Shown here piece after piece: positions 25,877 through 35,817 of a stretch of 63,031 nt of DNA. Under the pieces are notes generated by a model. The model was not told the origin of the DNA, did no database searches, and saw only the letters and a program-made list of their open reading frames with translations. The stretch's first letter is position 1. Every line of letters begins with the position of its first letter. The DNA lies in NCBI GenBank assembly GCA_029782145.1, contig JAKOVH010000034.1, positions 1-63,031 on the forward strand. Direction: 5' to 3'. The stretch is from Actinomycetes bacterium. GTDB taxonomy: Bacteria; Actinomycetota; Acidimicrobiia; Acidimicrobiales; Acidimicrobilacustridaceae. Both the position numbers and the translations under genes were made by a program.

Positions 25877-27388
25877 GTGGCCACCACCGCCTCGGTCGAG
25901 CGTGAGGTGAAGCTGGGCGCGTGGCCCGGCTTCGCCATGCCCGACCTCACCGACGTGGCACCCGGCGTGCTGGTCGAGGCCGAGCCCGCCCTCGACCTCG
26001 ACGCCACCTACCTCGACACTGCCGACCTGCAGCTGGTCCGCAACGGCGTGTCGCTGCGGCGCCGCACCGGCGAGGGCCCGCCTCGCTGGACCCTCAAGCT
26101 GCCCGCGGGCGGCGACGGCGTGGCCCTGCTCCGCCGGGAGATCGACGTCGACGACCCCGGCCACGAGGTGCCGGCCGAGCTGGCGGCCCTCGTCACCGGC
26201 TGGGTGCGGCGCGACCGGCTGGTGCCCGTCACCGTGATCCGCAGCCATCGCGAACGGCTCCGGCTCGTGGGGGCCGACGGGTCGCGCCTGGCCGAGATCG
26301 ACGACGACGAGGTGTCGGTCCTCGACGAGGGCCACGTGGCCGCCCGCTTCCGCGAGGTCGAGGTCGAGCTCGCCCCGGAAGGGTCGCCCGACCTGCTCCA
26401 CCTCGTGACCGAGGCGCTGGTGGCCGCCGGTGCGGGCGCGCCGGACCCCACCGCCAAGGTCGCGCGGGCCCTCGGCCCTCGAGCGCTGATCCCGCCCGAC
26501 CTCACCCCGGCCGACCTCGGCCCCGACGCCTCGGTGGGCGACGTCGTCACCACCGCGCTGCGCCGCTCGGTCGCCCAGATCGTCGCCAACGACCACGTCG
26601 TGCGGCTCGACGACGACATCGAAGGCGTCCACAAGGCGCGGGTCGGCACCCGCCGGCTCCGCTCCGACCTGCAGATGCTCGAACCGGTGCTCGACGAGGC
26701 CTGGGCCGAGCAGCTGCGTTGCCGCCTGAAGGGACTGGCGGCCGAGCTCGGCGTGGTGCGCGACACCGACGTGCTGCTCCAGCGGCTCTGGCGGGCGGTC
26801 GACGGGCTGCCCGCCGACGACCGGCCCGCGGCCGCACTGGTGGTCCACCGGCTGGAGGACCAGCGCCGGGCGCAGGTCGCCTCGCTGCTCGCGACAATGT
26901 CGGGCGAGCCCTACGTCGAGCTGCTCGACGACCTCGTGGCCGCCGCCCTGCGGCCGAGGACCAACAAGCGCGTGGGCGACCGGGCCGCAGCCGCCCTGCC
27001 CGAGCTGGTGCGGCCGCGGTGGCGCCGCCTGCGCCGGGCCGTCGAGGAGCTGGGCCCCGGGCCGACCGACGACGCCCTGCACCGTGTCCGCATCCTGGCC
27101 AAGCGGGCCCGCTACGCGTGCGAGCTCGCCGCGCCGGTGGTGGGCGACGACGCCGCCGACCTCGCCGGGTGCCTGGCCGCGCTCCAGGACGTGCTCGGCG
27201 AGCTGCACGACACGGCGGTGGCCGAGGCGTGGGTCCGCCGCACCCTGCCGGCGCTCACCCACGACGAGCGCTTCGCCGCCGGCGAGCTGGTGGCCGAGCA
27301 GCGGGGCGAGGCGGCGTCGTTGCGGGCGGCGTGGCCGGCCGCCTGGGCGGCCTGCGACCGCAAGGCCCTCACCCGGTGGCTCCGGTGA
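25877..27388 (+). CDS. CYTH-CHAD domain protein
   Basis: A 503-aa two-domain protein. The N-terminal CYTH (triphosphate tunnel) domain carries the ExExK motif as E8-x-E10-x-K12 (EREVKL) and later basic strand residues (LRRRTGEGPPRWTLKLP). The C-terminal CHAD domain from about residue 225 has the conserved His and Arg helices (VHKARVGTRRLRSDLQML; LHRVRILAKRARYACEL), known to bind polyphosphate. The GTG start is two bases after the ppk stop, so synthesis and binding or hydrolysis of polyphosphate are coupled. Likely activity: inorganic triphosphatase or a polyphosphate-granule protein; not decidable here. Confidence 0.9.
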   Translation: MATTASVEREVKLGAWPGFAMPDLTDVAPGVLVEAEPALDLDATYLDTADLQLVRNGVSLRRRTGEGPPRWTLKLPAGGDGVALLRREIDVDDPGHEVPAELAALVTGWVRRDRLVPVTVIRSHRERLRLVGADGSRLAEIDDDEVSVLDEGHVAARFREVEVELAPEGSPDLLHLVTEALVAAGAGAPDPTAKVARALGPRALIPPDLTPADLGPDASVGDVVTTALRRSVAQIVANDHVVRLDDDIEGVHKARVGTRRLRSDLQMLEPVLDEAWAEQLRCRLKGLAAELGVVRDTDVLLQRLWRAVDGLPADDRPAAALVVHRLEDQRRAQVASLLATMSGEPYVELLDDLVAAALRPRTNKRVGDRAAAALPELVRPRWRRLRRAVEELGPGPTDDALHRVRILAKRARYACELAAPVVGDDAADLAGCLAALQDVLGELHDTAVAEAWVRRTLPALTHDERFAAGELVAEQRGEAASLRAAWPAAWAACDRKALTRWLR

Positions 27389-27840
27389 GCGCCCGGCCCC
27401 GCAGCGCCGTGCCCGCCGACGACGCCGAGCCGCAGGTGAGGGCCGCCGGCGGCGTGGTCTGGCGCGTCGACGCCGGCGAGGTGCTCGTGGCGGTGGTGCA
27501 CCGACCGAAGTACGACGACTGGACCTTCCCCAAGGGCAAGCTCGAGGCCGGCGAGACCGACGAGCACGCCGCGCACCGCGAGGTCGTCGAGGAGACCGGC
27601 TTGGAGTGCGTGCTCGGCCGGGAGCTGCCCTCGGTGCGGTACCTCGACAACAAGGGCCGCTCGAAGCTGGTGCGCTACTGGGAGATGACGGTGGCCTCCG
27701 GCGAGTTCACCCCGAACGACGAGGTCGACCAGCTCGAGTGGCTGGTGCTCGTCGAGGCGCGCCCTCGCCTCTCCTACGACCACGATCGCGACGTCCTCGA
27801 CGCCTTCGCCCGGTTCGCGTCCCCCGCCGGCGAGGCGTGA
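27385..27840 (+). CDS. NUDIX hydrolase
   Basis: A 151-aa NUDIX enzyme. The Nudix box is complete: GKLEAGETDEHAAHREVVEETGLE with the metal-binding REVVEE core. Upstream strands AAGGVVWRVDAGEVLVAVVHRPKYDDWTFPKG resemble mycobacterial MutT1-type or diadenosine-polyphosphate hydrolases; the substrate is likely a nucleoside polyphosphate. The GTG start overlaps the CYTH-CHAD stop by four bases. Position behind ppk suggests a role in polyphosphate or nucleotide balance. Unlike MutT1, no C-terminal histidine phosphatase domain is present. Confidence 0.9.
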   Translation: MSARPRSAVPADDAEPQVRAAGGVVWRVDAGEVLVAVVHRPKYDDWTFPKGKLEAGETDEHAAHREVVEETGLECVLGRELPSVRYLDNKGRSKLVRYWEMTVASGEFTPNDEVDQLEWLVLVEARPRLSYDHDRDVLDAFARFASPAGEA

Positions 27841-27857
27841 CCGCCGAGGCGTGACCG
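27831..27857. repeat. Direct repeat CGAGGCGTGACCG at the NUDIX/M48 junction
   Basis: The 13-base unit occurs at 27831-27843 and 27845-27857. The first copy contains the NUDIX stop codon and the second contains the M48 GTG start, so the junction seems to have arisen by a short tandem duplication. Confidence 0.6.
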
Positions 27858-29020
27858 GCGGCATGCCCTCGGTCTGGCGCCGGACGCCGGCCGACCCCGA
27901 GGAGCTGTTCGACGCCGCCGACCTCGACCGCGCCCGCCGCTACCAGCGCCCGCTGCGCCGGCTGCGGGCTGGCCGCCTGGCCGCCGGCGTCGCCCTCACC
28001 GCGGCCATCGTGGTGCTCCAGGTCGGTCCCCGGCTGGTCGGCGCCCTCGACGTCACGGGCTGGGCCGCCCAGCTGGTGGTCGTGCTGGTGGCGCTCGAGC
28101 TGGCTCACCTCGTGGTCGACGTGCCGCTCGACGCGTGGGTCGACCTGCGCCACGACCGGCGCTGGGGCCTCTCGACCCAGACCGGCCGGGGCCTCGCCGC
28201 CGACGAGGCCAAGGGCGCGGCGCTGTCGTTCGTGCTCGGCACCGTGTTGCTGGTGCCAACCTACGCGTTGGTCAGGGCCACCGCGTGGTGGTGGCTGTGG
28301 GCCTGGGCGCTCGTCATGGGCGTCGCGGTGGTGGCCGGCCTGCTGTTCCCCGTGCTCGTGGCCCCGCTGTTCAACCGGTTCGAGCCGCTCGGCGACCCCG
28401 ACCTCGTCGCCCGGGTGCGCCGCGTGGCCGACCTGGCCGGGGTGCGGGTCGCGCGCGTCGAGGTGGCCGACGAGAGCCGGCGCTCCCGGCGCGACAACGC
28501 CTACGTGGCCGGTCTGGGCCCCACCCGCCGGGTGGTGCTCTTCGACACCCTGCTCGACACGCCGCCCGAGCTGGTCGAGCAGGTGGTCGCCCACGAGCTG
28601 GGCCACGTCCGGCGCCGCCACCTCGCCCGCCAGCTGCCCGTGCTCGCCGCGCTGTCGCTCGTCGTGCTGGCCGCGCTCGGAGCGCTCTCGCGGTGGGAGG
28701 GGCTGTTCTCCGCGTTCGGCCTCGACGGCCCGGGCGACCCCGCCGGGCTGCCGTTGGCGCTGTTGGCGGTGGAGGCGGCGGGAGCGGTCGTGGGCCCGGT
28801 GACGGCCTGGGTGTCACGGGCGTTCGAGCGGGAGGCCGACCTCGAGGCGCTCGAGCTGCTGGGCCGCCCCGACCTCGTCGAGGCGATGCTGCGGCGCCTC
28901 CACGTGCGCAACCTGGCCGACCTCGACCCGGGGCGGCTGGCCCGTGCCGCCGCCGGGCACCCGCCGGCCGCCGAGCGCATCGCCTTCGCCCGGGCCTGGG
29001 CCACGGGTCACGGCGGCTGA
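27851..29020 (+). CDS. M48-family membrane metalloprotease (Ste24/HtpX-like)
   Basis: A 389-aa integral membrane zinc protease. Membrane segments precede the active site (residues about 40-65, 70-90, 115-140, 145-170) and two follow it. The zinc site is VVAHELGHVRRRH (HExxH) with the third ligand Glu expected in AFEREADLEALELLG. The long N-terminal membrane part fits the Ste24/CAAX-protease type more than HtpX. The GTG at 27851 is assumed; ATG at 27863 is an alternative. It probably takes part in membrane-protein quality control. It ends 134 bases before pstS. Confidence 0.88.
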   Translation: MTGGMPSVWRRTPADPEELFDAADLDRARRYQRPLRRLRAGRLAAGVALTAAIVVLQVGPRLVGALDVTGWAAQLVVVLVALELAHLVVDVPLDAWVDLRHDRRWGLSTQTGRGLAADEAKGAALSFVLGTVLLVPTYALVRATAWWWLWAWALVMGVAVVAGLLFPVLVAPLFNRFEPLGDPDLVARVRRVADLAGVRVARVEVADESRRSRRDNAYVAGLGPTRRVVLFDTLLDTPPELVEQVVAHELGHVRRRHLARQLPVLAALSLVVLAALGALSRWEGLFSAFGLDGPGDPAGLPLALLAVEAAGAVVGPVTAWVSRAFEREADLEALELLGRPDLVEAMLRRLHVRNLADLDPGRLARAAAGHPPAAERIAFARAWATGHGG

Positions 29021-29036
29021 CGGCGGACCGCACGAA

Positions 29037-29069
29037 GTTCGGCTCTCGTTCACCTCCGGTTCACCGACC
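29037..29069 (+). promoter_or_regulatory. PHO box before pstS (three 11-base units)
   Basis: GTTCGGCTCTC, GTTCACCTCCG and GTTCACCGACC follow each other without a gap. The last two carry the exact GTTCACC core of actinobacterial PhoP/RegX3 sites and the first matches GTTC-x-x-C. A CAACCT -10-like box (29083-29088) lies 17 bases after a -35 placed in the last unit. Confidence 0.75.
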
Positions 29070-29154
29070 GCGCGATCCCGCGCAACCTGTGCTCCGTAGC
29101 GTGCCGAGCGGCTGGCCAGAGGGGCCCGCCACGGTTCCATCGAGGAGTACCACC

Positions 29155-30255
29155 TTGCGTTCACCGAAGCGGCGCCTCGTCTGGCTCGTCGCCCTCCTCG
29201 CCGCCGTCGGCCTCGTCGCCGGCGCGTGCGGGAGCGACAGCAACGACAGCGGCACCAGCACCACGAAGCCCGCCTCCGGCGGCGCCACCTCGAACGTCGA
29301 CTTCGCGGCGCTCTCGGGCACCATCAACGGCTCCGGCGCCACCTTCCCGAAGGCGTTCTACGAAGAGGCCATCGGCGCCTTCCAGGACGTCGCCTCCAAG
29401 CTGACCGTCACCTACAACGGCGTCGGTTCGGGCCAGGGCAAGAAGGACCTCGCCGCCGGCACCTCGGACTGGGCCGGCTCCGACAGCCTGGTGAAGGACG
29501 ACGAGAAGGCCAGCTTCAAGGGCCCGTTCCTGTACTTCCCGACCGTCGCCGCTCCCATCACCGTGTCGTACAACCTGAGCGGTGTCAGCGAGCTGCAGCT
29601 CTCGCCCGAGACGCTGGCCAAGGTGTTCATGGGCACCGTCACCACCTGGAACGACCCGGCGATCGCCGCCGACAACCCGGGCACGACCCTGCCTTCCACC
29701 GCCATCACCGTGGCCGTGCGCTCCGACGGCTCCGGCACCACCTCGAACTTCTCGAAGTACCTGAAGGCCGCCGCGCCCGACGCGTTCACCCTCGAGGCGG
29801 GTGACACCGTGGCCTGGCCCAAGTCGTCGGCCGGCAAGGGCAACGCCGGCGTGGCCCAGATCATCAAGGACACCCCCGGCGCCATCGGCTACGTCGACCT
29901 CTCCGACGCCAAGGCCTCGGGGCTGACCTTCGCCTCGATCAAGAACAAGGACGGCAAGTTCGTCCAGCCCACGATCGAGGGCGCCACCGCCGCCCTGGCC
30001 AATGTCGAGGTGAAGGACGACCTCACCTACAGCGCCCTCAACGCCTCCGGCGCCGAGGCCTACCCGATCACGGCCGGCACCTACGTGCTCGTGTACCAGA
30101 ACGTCGGCGACGCCACCAAGGCGCAGAACCTGCAGGGCTGGGTCACCTACCTGCTGACCGACGCCCAGGCGCTCGCCCCCGACGTCGACTTCGCACCGCT
30201 GCCCGCCTCCATCCAGGAGAAGGCGCTGGCGCAGGTCGCCAAGATCCAGGGCTAG
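29155..30255 (+). CDS. pstS: Phosphate-binding lipoprotein PstS (TTG start)
   Basis: Extracytoplasmic phosphate receptor of the PstSCAB importer, 366 aa. The lipoprotein signal is LRSPKRRLVWLVALLAAVGLVAGAC, with Cys at about residue 25 after the lipobox VAGA. The mature protein carries the phosphate-binding blocks INGSGATFPKAFYEEAI, GVGSGQGKKDLAAGTSDWAGSD and RSDGSGTTSNFSKYL. The TTG at 29155 is chosen because AGGAG lies 7 bases upstream and it gives a normal signal peptide; an in-frame GTG at 29101 would add 18 residues. First gene of the pst-phoU-two-component run, behind a strong PHO box. Confidence 0.94.
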   Translation: MRSPKRRLVWLVALLAAVGLVAGACGSDSNDSGTSTTKPASGGATSNVDFAALSGTINGSGATFPKAFYEEAIGAFQDVASKLTVTYNGVGSGQGKKDLAAGTSDWAGSDSLVKDDEKASFKGPFLYFPTVAAPITVSYNLSGVSELQLSPETLAKVFMGTVTTWNDPAIAADNPGTTLPSTAITVAVRSDGSGTTSNFSKYLKAAAPDAFTLEAGDTVAWPKSSAGKGNAGVAQIIKDTPGAIGYVDLSDAKASGLTFASIKNKDGKFVQPTIEGATAALANVEVKDDLTYSALNASGAEAYPITAGTYVLVYQNVGDATKAQNLQGWVTYLLTDAQALAPDVDFAPLPASIQEKALAQVAKIQG

Positions 30256-30267
30256 GTTGCCCCACCG

Positions 30268-31266
30268 ATGGCGTCACCCCCCGTCGACGAGCTGACAGCC
30301 CCCCGGGTCGTCCCGGGGGGTGACGGCTCGGCCCTCCTCGGCTCGGGCTCCTCCCGCCGGGGAGACTCGCTCTTCCGGTGGGTGGCGCTGCTGGCCGGCC
30401 TGGTGGTCCTCGCCGTCCTGGCGCTGATCGCCTGGTCGACCACCAAGGAGGCGTGGCCGGTCTTCCGCGAGGAGGGGCTGTCGTTCGTCACCTCCGACAC
30501 GTGGATCCCGGCCGAGGGCAAGTACGGCGCCCTCGCCTTCATCTACGGCACGATCCTGTCGTCGCTGATCGCCCTGGTGCTGGCCGTGCCGGTGAGCCTG
30601 GGCATCGCCCTCTACGCCAACGAGGCGGCGCCCCGGCGGCTGCGCAAGCCGGTCGTCTACGTCATGGACCTGTTGGCCGCCATCCCGTCGGTGGTCTACG
30701 GCCTGTGGGGCGTGCTGGTGCTGGCTCCTGCCATCCAGCCCGTCTACAGGTCGATCAGCGACGCCGTCGGCGACGTCCCGGTGCTGGGCTGGCTGTTCAA
30801 CGGCACCAGCGGGCGCAGCTTCATGACCGCCGGGATCATCCTGGCGGTGATGATCACCCCGATCATCACCTCGCTCAGCCGAGAGGTGATCGCCACCGTC
30901 CCTCCGGCCCAACGGGAAGCCGCCTACGGCATGGGCGCCACCCGCTGGGAGATGATCCGCTCCGCCGTCCTGCCGTGGAGCCGCGGCGGCATCGTGGGCG
31001 CGGTGATGCTCGGCCTCGGCCGCGCCATGGGCGAGACCATCGCCGTGGCTCTGGTGATCGGCTCCCAGGCCCAGATCACCGCCCACCTGTTCGAGCCCGG
31101 CGACTCCATGGCGGCCGTCATCGTCAACCAGTTCGGCGAGGCCGCCGGCACCCACCGCGCCGCCTTGATCGGCCTCGGCGTGGTGCTGTTCGTCGTCACC
31201 ATCGTGGTGAACGTGTCGGCCCGCTCCATCGTGGGCCGCTTCGACCGCCGCATGCGGGGGGCGTGA
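30268..31266 (+). CDS. pstC: Phosphate ABC permease PstC
   Basis: Membrane permease of the high-affinity phosphate importer, 332 aa. An unusually polar ~30-residue N-terminus precedes six hydrophobic segments. The coupling helix region with the EAA-type loop is EVIATVPPAQREAAYGMGATRWEMI, followed by LGLGRAMGETIAVALVIG. It lies 12 bases after pstS and one base before pstA. Its first codons contain a strong hairpin (30299-30320) that may lower expression of pstCAB relative to pstS. Confidence 0.94.
   Translation: MASPPVDELTAPRVVPGGDGSALLGSGSSRRGDSLFRWVALLAGLVVLAVLALIAWSTTKEAWPVFREEGLSFVTSDTWIPAEGKYGALAFIYGTILSSLIALVLAVPVSLGIALYANEAAPRRLRKPVVYVMDLLAAIPSVVYGLWGVLVLAPAIQPVYRSISDAVGDVPVLGWLFNGTSGRSFMTAGIILAVMITPIITSLSREVIATVPPAQREAAYGMGATRWEMIRSAVLPWSRGGIVGAVMLGLGRAMGETIAVALVIGSQAQITAHLFEPGDSMAAVIVNQFGEAAGTHRAALIGLGVVLFVVTIVVNVSARSIVGRFDRRMRGA
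30299..30320 (+). other. Strong RNA hairpin inside the start of pstC
   Basis: CCCCCCGGG and CCCGGGGGG form a perfect 9-bp GC stem with the loop TCGT, 44 bases past the pstS stop. It may attenuate or act as a processing or stability barrier so that PstS exceeds the permease; the structure is seen, the effect is inferred. Confidence 0.55.
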
Positions 31267-31267
31267 C

Positions 31268-32173
31268 GTGACCGACCTCTCCTTCGACCGCGAGGCCGAG
31301 CGCCTGCTGCTCGAGGCCACCACCAGCCGCTCCCGCCGGGTGAAGGACCGCCTGGCGTCGGTGTGGATGGTCGGGTCCGTCGTCGTGGCCGTGGTGCCGC
31401 TCGCCATCGTGGTGGCCTACGTCGTCGCCAAGGGGGCGAGCGCCCTCTCCGTGGACTGGTTCACGAAGGACCTGCCCGCCGTGACCCGCAAGGCGGGTGG
31501 CGGCATGGGCCCGGCCATCGTGGGCACGCTGCTCATCACCGCCGGTGCCGCGCTGATGGCCATCCCGCTCGGGGTGCTCGGAGCCGTCTACCTCCACGAG
31601 TACGGGGGGCGCGGCCGCCTCGCCGGGCTGATCCGGTTCATGGCTGACGTCATGACGGGTGTGCCGTCCATCGTGATGGGCCTGTTCATCTACACCGTCT
31701 TCACGCTGCGCTTCGGCCTCATGGGCTTCGGCGGCTCTCTCGCGCTGGCGTGCCTCATGCTGCCGATCATCATCCGCTCCACCGAGGAGATGCTCCGCCT
31801 CGTCCCCGACGAGCTGCGGCAGGGCAGCTACGCGCTCGGCAACCGCCAGTGGCGCACCGTCGTCACGGTGGTGCTGCCCGCCGCCTTCGGAGGCATCGTC
31901 TCGGGCGTGATGCTGGCCATCGCCCGCGCCGCCGGCGAGACGGCGCCGCTGGTGTTCGTGATCGGCGCGGCGGCGCGCAGCCTCAACACCGACCTGTTCA
32001 GCGGGAACATGACGGCGCTGTCGGTGCAGATCTTCAGCAACGCCCAGACCCCGTTCGCGGCGGCCCAGACGCGGGCCTGGGGCGCCGCCCTCACCCTGAT
32101 CGCCATCGTGTTCCTGTTCACCATCCTCGCCCGTGTCGTGTCGGCTCGCGTGGCCCGCCGGCACAACGCCTGA
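31268..32173 (+). CDS. pstA: Phosphate ABC permease PstA
   Basis: Second permease of the importer, 301 aa, GTG start one base after pstC. There are six membrane segments; the EAA-like loop is LVPDELRQGSYALGNRQWRTVVTVVLP and the following AIARAAGETAPLVFVIG matches PstA. The segment MADVMTGVPSIVMGLFIY is also typical. It forms the translocation pore with PstC. Confidence 0.94.
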   Translation: MTDLSFDREAERLLLEATTSRSRRVKDRLASVWMVGSVVVAVVPLAIVVAYVVAKGASALSVDWFTKDLPAVTRKAGGGMGPAIVGTLLITAGAALMAIPLGVLGAVYLHEYGGRGRLAGLIRFMADVMTGVPSIVMGLFIYTVFTLRFGLMGFGGSLALACLMLPIIIRSTEEMLRLVPDELRQGSYALGNRQWRTVVTVVLPAAFGGIVSGVMLAIARAAGETAPLVFVIGAAARSLNTDLFSGNMTALSVQIFSNAQTPFAAAQTRAWGAALTLIAIVFLFTILARVVSARVARRHNA

Positions 32174-32178
32174 GCCCC

Positions 32179-32184
32179 TAGCCT
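32179..32184 (+). promoter_or_regulatory. -10-like TAGCCT before pstB
   Basis: TAGCCT lies 7 bases before the GTG at 32192, in the 18-base gap between pstA and pstB. This could be an internal leaderless promoter giving extra PstB and PhoU. Confidence 0.35.
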
Positions 32185-32191
32185 CCTCCCC

Positions 32192-33079
32192 GTGAGCGCG
32201 CTGCCGCCCCCTGATCCCGAGGATCACGACATGTCGACCGACACCACCGCCACCGTCCCCACCGAGGCCCCGGCCGCCGAGGCGCCGCCGGCGCCGCCGG
32301 CCAAGGTGGTGTTCGACGTGCAGGACCTCGACGTCTACTACGGCGCCTTCCGGGCGGTGCGCGACGTCAGCCTCCAGGTGCACCAGCACGAGATCACTGC
32401 GTTCATCGGCCCGTCCGGCTGCGGCAAGTCCACCGTGCTGCGCTGCTTCGACCGCATGAACGACCTCATCGAGGGGGCGCGGGTCGAGGGTCGCATCCTC
32501 TACCACGGGGTCGACCTCTACGACCCCCGGGTCGACCCGGTGGAGGTCCGCAAGCGCATCGGCATGGTGTTCCAGAAGCCGAACCCGTTCCCGAAGTCGA
32601 TCTACGACAACATCGCCTTCGGCCCCCGGCTGGCGGGCATGAAGGACGACCTCGACGACCGCGTCGAGAAGGCGCTGCGCCAGGCCGCCCTGTGGGACGA
32701 GGTCAAGGACCGGCTCAAGAAGTCGGCCATGGGCCTCTCCGGCGGTCAGCAGCAGCGGCTCTGCATCGCCCGGGCCATCGCCGTGCAGCCCGAGGTGGTG
32801 CTCATGGACGAGCCGTGCTCGGCGCTCGACCCCATCGCCACCGCCCGCATCGAGGACCTGATGCAGGAGATCAAGTCCGAGTACACGATTCTCATCGTCA
32901 CCCACAACATGCAGCAGGCGGCCCGGGTCAGCGACCGCACCGCCTTCTTCACCACCGAGGTCAACCCCGAGAGCGACACCCGCACGGGCCTGCTCGTGGA
33001 GTACGACTCGACCGACAAGATCTTCTCGGCGCCCTCCGACGAGCGGACGGAGAACTATGTCACCGGCCGGTTCGGCTGA
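32192..33079 (+). CDS. pstB: Phosphate ABC transporter ATPase PstB
   Basis: Energises phosphate import, 295 aa from the GTG at 32192. Walker A is GPSGCGKST, the Q-loop segment is [16 protein letters not shown], the signature is [14 protein letters not shown], and Walker B is [16 protein letters not shown]. An N-terminal Pro/Ala-rich extension of about 35 residues is dispensable-looking; ATG at 32231 (282 aa, GAGGA upstream) is an equally possible start. Its end overlaps phoU by 23 bases. Confidence 0.94.
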   Translation: MSALPPPDPEDHDMSTDTTATVPTEAPAAEAPPAPPAKVVFDVQDLDVYYGAFRAVRDVSLQVHQHEITAFIGPSGCGKSTVLRCFDRMNDLIEGARVEGRILYHGVDLYDPRVDPVEVRKRIGMVFQKPNPFPKSIYDNIAFGPRLAGMKDDLDDRVEKALRQAALWDEVKDRLKKSAMGLSGGQQQRLCIARAIAVQPEVVLMDEPCSALDPIATARIEDLMQEIKSEYTILIVTHNMQQAARVSDRTAFFTTEVNPESDTRTGLLVEYDSTDKIFSAPSDERTENYVTGRFG

Positions 33080-33746
33080 GGGCGGCCCACTCCGCCTGCA
33101 GTACACCGCCGAGCTGGAGCAGCTTGCCCTCCAGGTCGAGATGATGGGCGTGATGGTCGACCACAACCTCGAGCGCATGCGCGAGGTGCTGGTGAGCGGC
33201 GAGGAGGCCGTCGCCCGGGAGGCGATCGCCAGCGACGACCGCATCGACGCCACCAACGTGTCGTTGATGGAGCGCTGCTACGAGCTGCTGCGGCGCGAGG
33301 CCCCCGTGGCGTCGGACCTGCGCCTCATCGTGTCGGTGCTGCGCGTGACCGCCGAGCTCGAGCGCATCGGCGACCTGGCGCTGCGCGTGGTCAAGCTGTA
33401 TCCCGACCACGAGCTGCTGCGCGTCGTGCCCGAGGCGTTCGACGTGCTGTGCACGATGGCCGACCACGCCATCGACCGCTACCGCGACGCGCTGCGGGCC
33501 TGGTCGACGCTCGACCTGGAGCTGGCGGCACAGGTGGCGAGCGAGCCGCAGGCCAGCCTGGCCGGCGCCCAGCTGGTGGAGTCGCTGCTCGCCCACCAGG
33601 GCAGCGACGCCGTGGCGGTCACTCTCCGTACGATGGTGGCCGGGCAGGCCCTCGACCGCATCGCCGACCACGCCGCCATCCTGGGGGCGCGGGTGCGCTA
33701 CCTCATCACCGGCGATCCCGACCACCTGGCGGCCGAGGTCCGCTGA
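33057..33746 (+). CDS. phoU: PhoU-family phosphate-signalling protein, first copy
   Basis: A 229-aa helical regulator that links PstSCAB activity to the sensor kinase and dampens Pho signalling. It has two PhoU three-helix repeats with the usual E/D-x-x-x-D metal-site pattern ([21 protein letters not shown], then [16 protein letters not shown]; second repeat near [21 protein letters not shown]). The ATG lies inside the end of pstB (23-base overlap), which suggests coupled translation. It is followed after 29 bases by a second phoU. Confidence 0.9.
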   Translation: MSPAGSAEGGPLRLQYTAELEQLALQVEMMGVMVDHNLERMREVLVSGEEAVAREAIASDDRIDATNVSLMERCYELLRREAPVASDLRLIVSVLRVTAELERIGDLALRVVKLYPDHELLRVVPEAFDVLCTMADHAIDRYRDALRAWSTLDLELAAQVASEPQASLAGAQLVESLLAHQGSDAVAVTLRTMVAGQALDRIADHAAILGARVRYLITGDPDHLAAEVR

Positions 33747-33775
33747 GGCCGGGCCGTCGTCCGACAGGAGAACCG

Positions 33776-34506
33776 ATGCCGGAGCAGCGCAAGACCTTCC
33801 ACCAGGAGCTCGACGAGATCCGTGACGAGATCGTCCGCTTGGCTGCTCTCGTCGGCGAGTTCATCCCCCGCGGCACCGAGGTGCTGCTGGCCAACGACAT
33901 GCACGGCGCCCAGGAGCTGATCGAGGCCGACGACGAGATCGACGCGCTCACGCTGCGTGTCGAAGAGCAGTGCTACCACGTGCTCGCCCTGCAGCAGCCC
34001 ATGGCGTCGGACCTGCGGGCCATCGTCACAGCGGTGTGGCTCACCGGTGAGCTCGAGCGCTCGGGCGACCTCATGGTCAACGTCGCCAAGGCGGCCCGTC
34101 GCATCTACGGCGCATCACTGCCCGCCCGCCTGCGGGGGCTGATCGAGCGCATGAGCGAGGAAGCGTCGCGGCTGATGAAGTACGCCATCGACGCCTACGT
34201 CGAGCGCAACGCCAGCCTCGGCGCCGCCCTCGACGACATCGACGACGGCCTCGACCAGCTCCACCGCGACTACATCGAGGCCATCTTCGAGTGCCACGCC
34301 ACCCACGACCTCGGGCTGCAGGCCGCCGTGCAGCTGGCCCTCATCGGGCGGTACTACGAGCGCATCGGCGACCACGCGGTGAACATCGGCCACCGGGTGC
34401 AGTACATGGTCACCGGGTGGCTGCCCGAGCAGACGGGCGCCGCTCGTCTCCACGCACGGGCGGGTGAGGGCAACGGCGACCAGGGCGAAGGGGCCCCGCC
34501 CGCACC

Positions 34507-34510
<4 letters not shown>
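33776..34510 (+). CDS. PhoU-family protein, second copy
   Basis: A 244-aa second PhoU paralogue. Repeat marks are DEIDALTLRVEEQCYHVLALQQPMASDLRAI with LTGELERSGDLMVNVAKA, and later IGRYYERIGDHAVNIGHRVQYMVTG. A polar C-terminal tail of about 25 residues is extra. The ATG has AGGAG 5 bases upstream. Its stop overlaps the kinase start by four bases (ATGA), so of the two PhoU proteins this one is the more tightly tied to the sensor kinase. Two PhoU paralogues might divide control of Pst transport and kinase signalling; that split is inference. Confidence 0.9.
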
Positions 34511-35814
<1,304 letters not shown>

Positions 35815-35817
35815 GCC

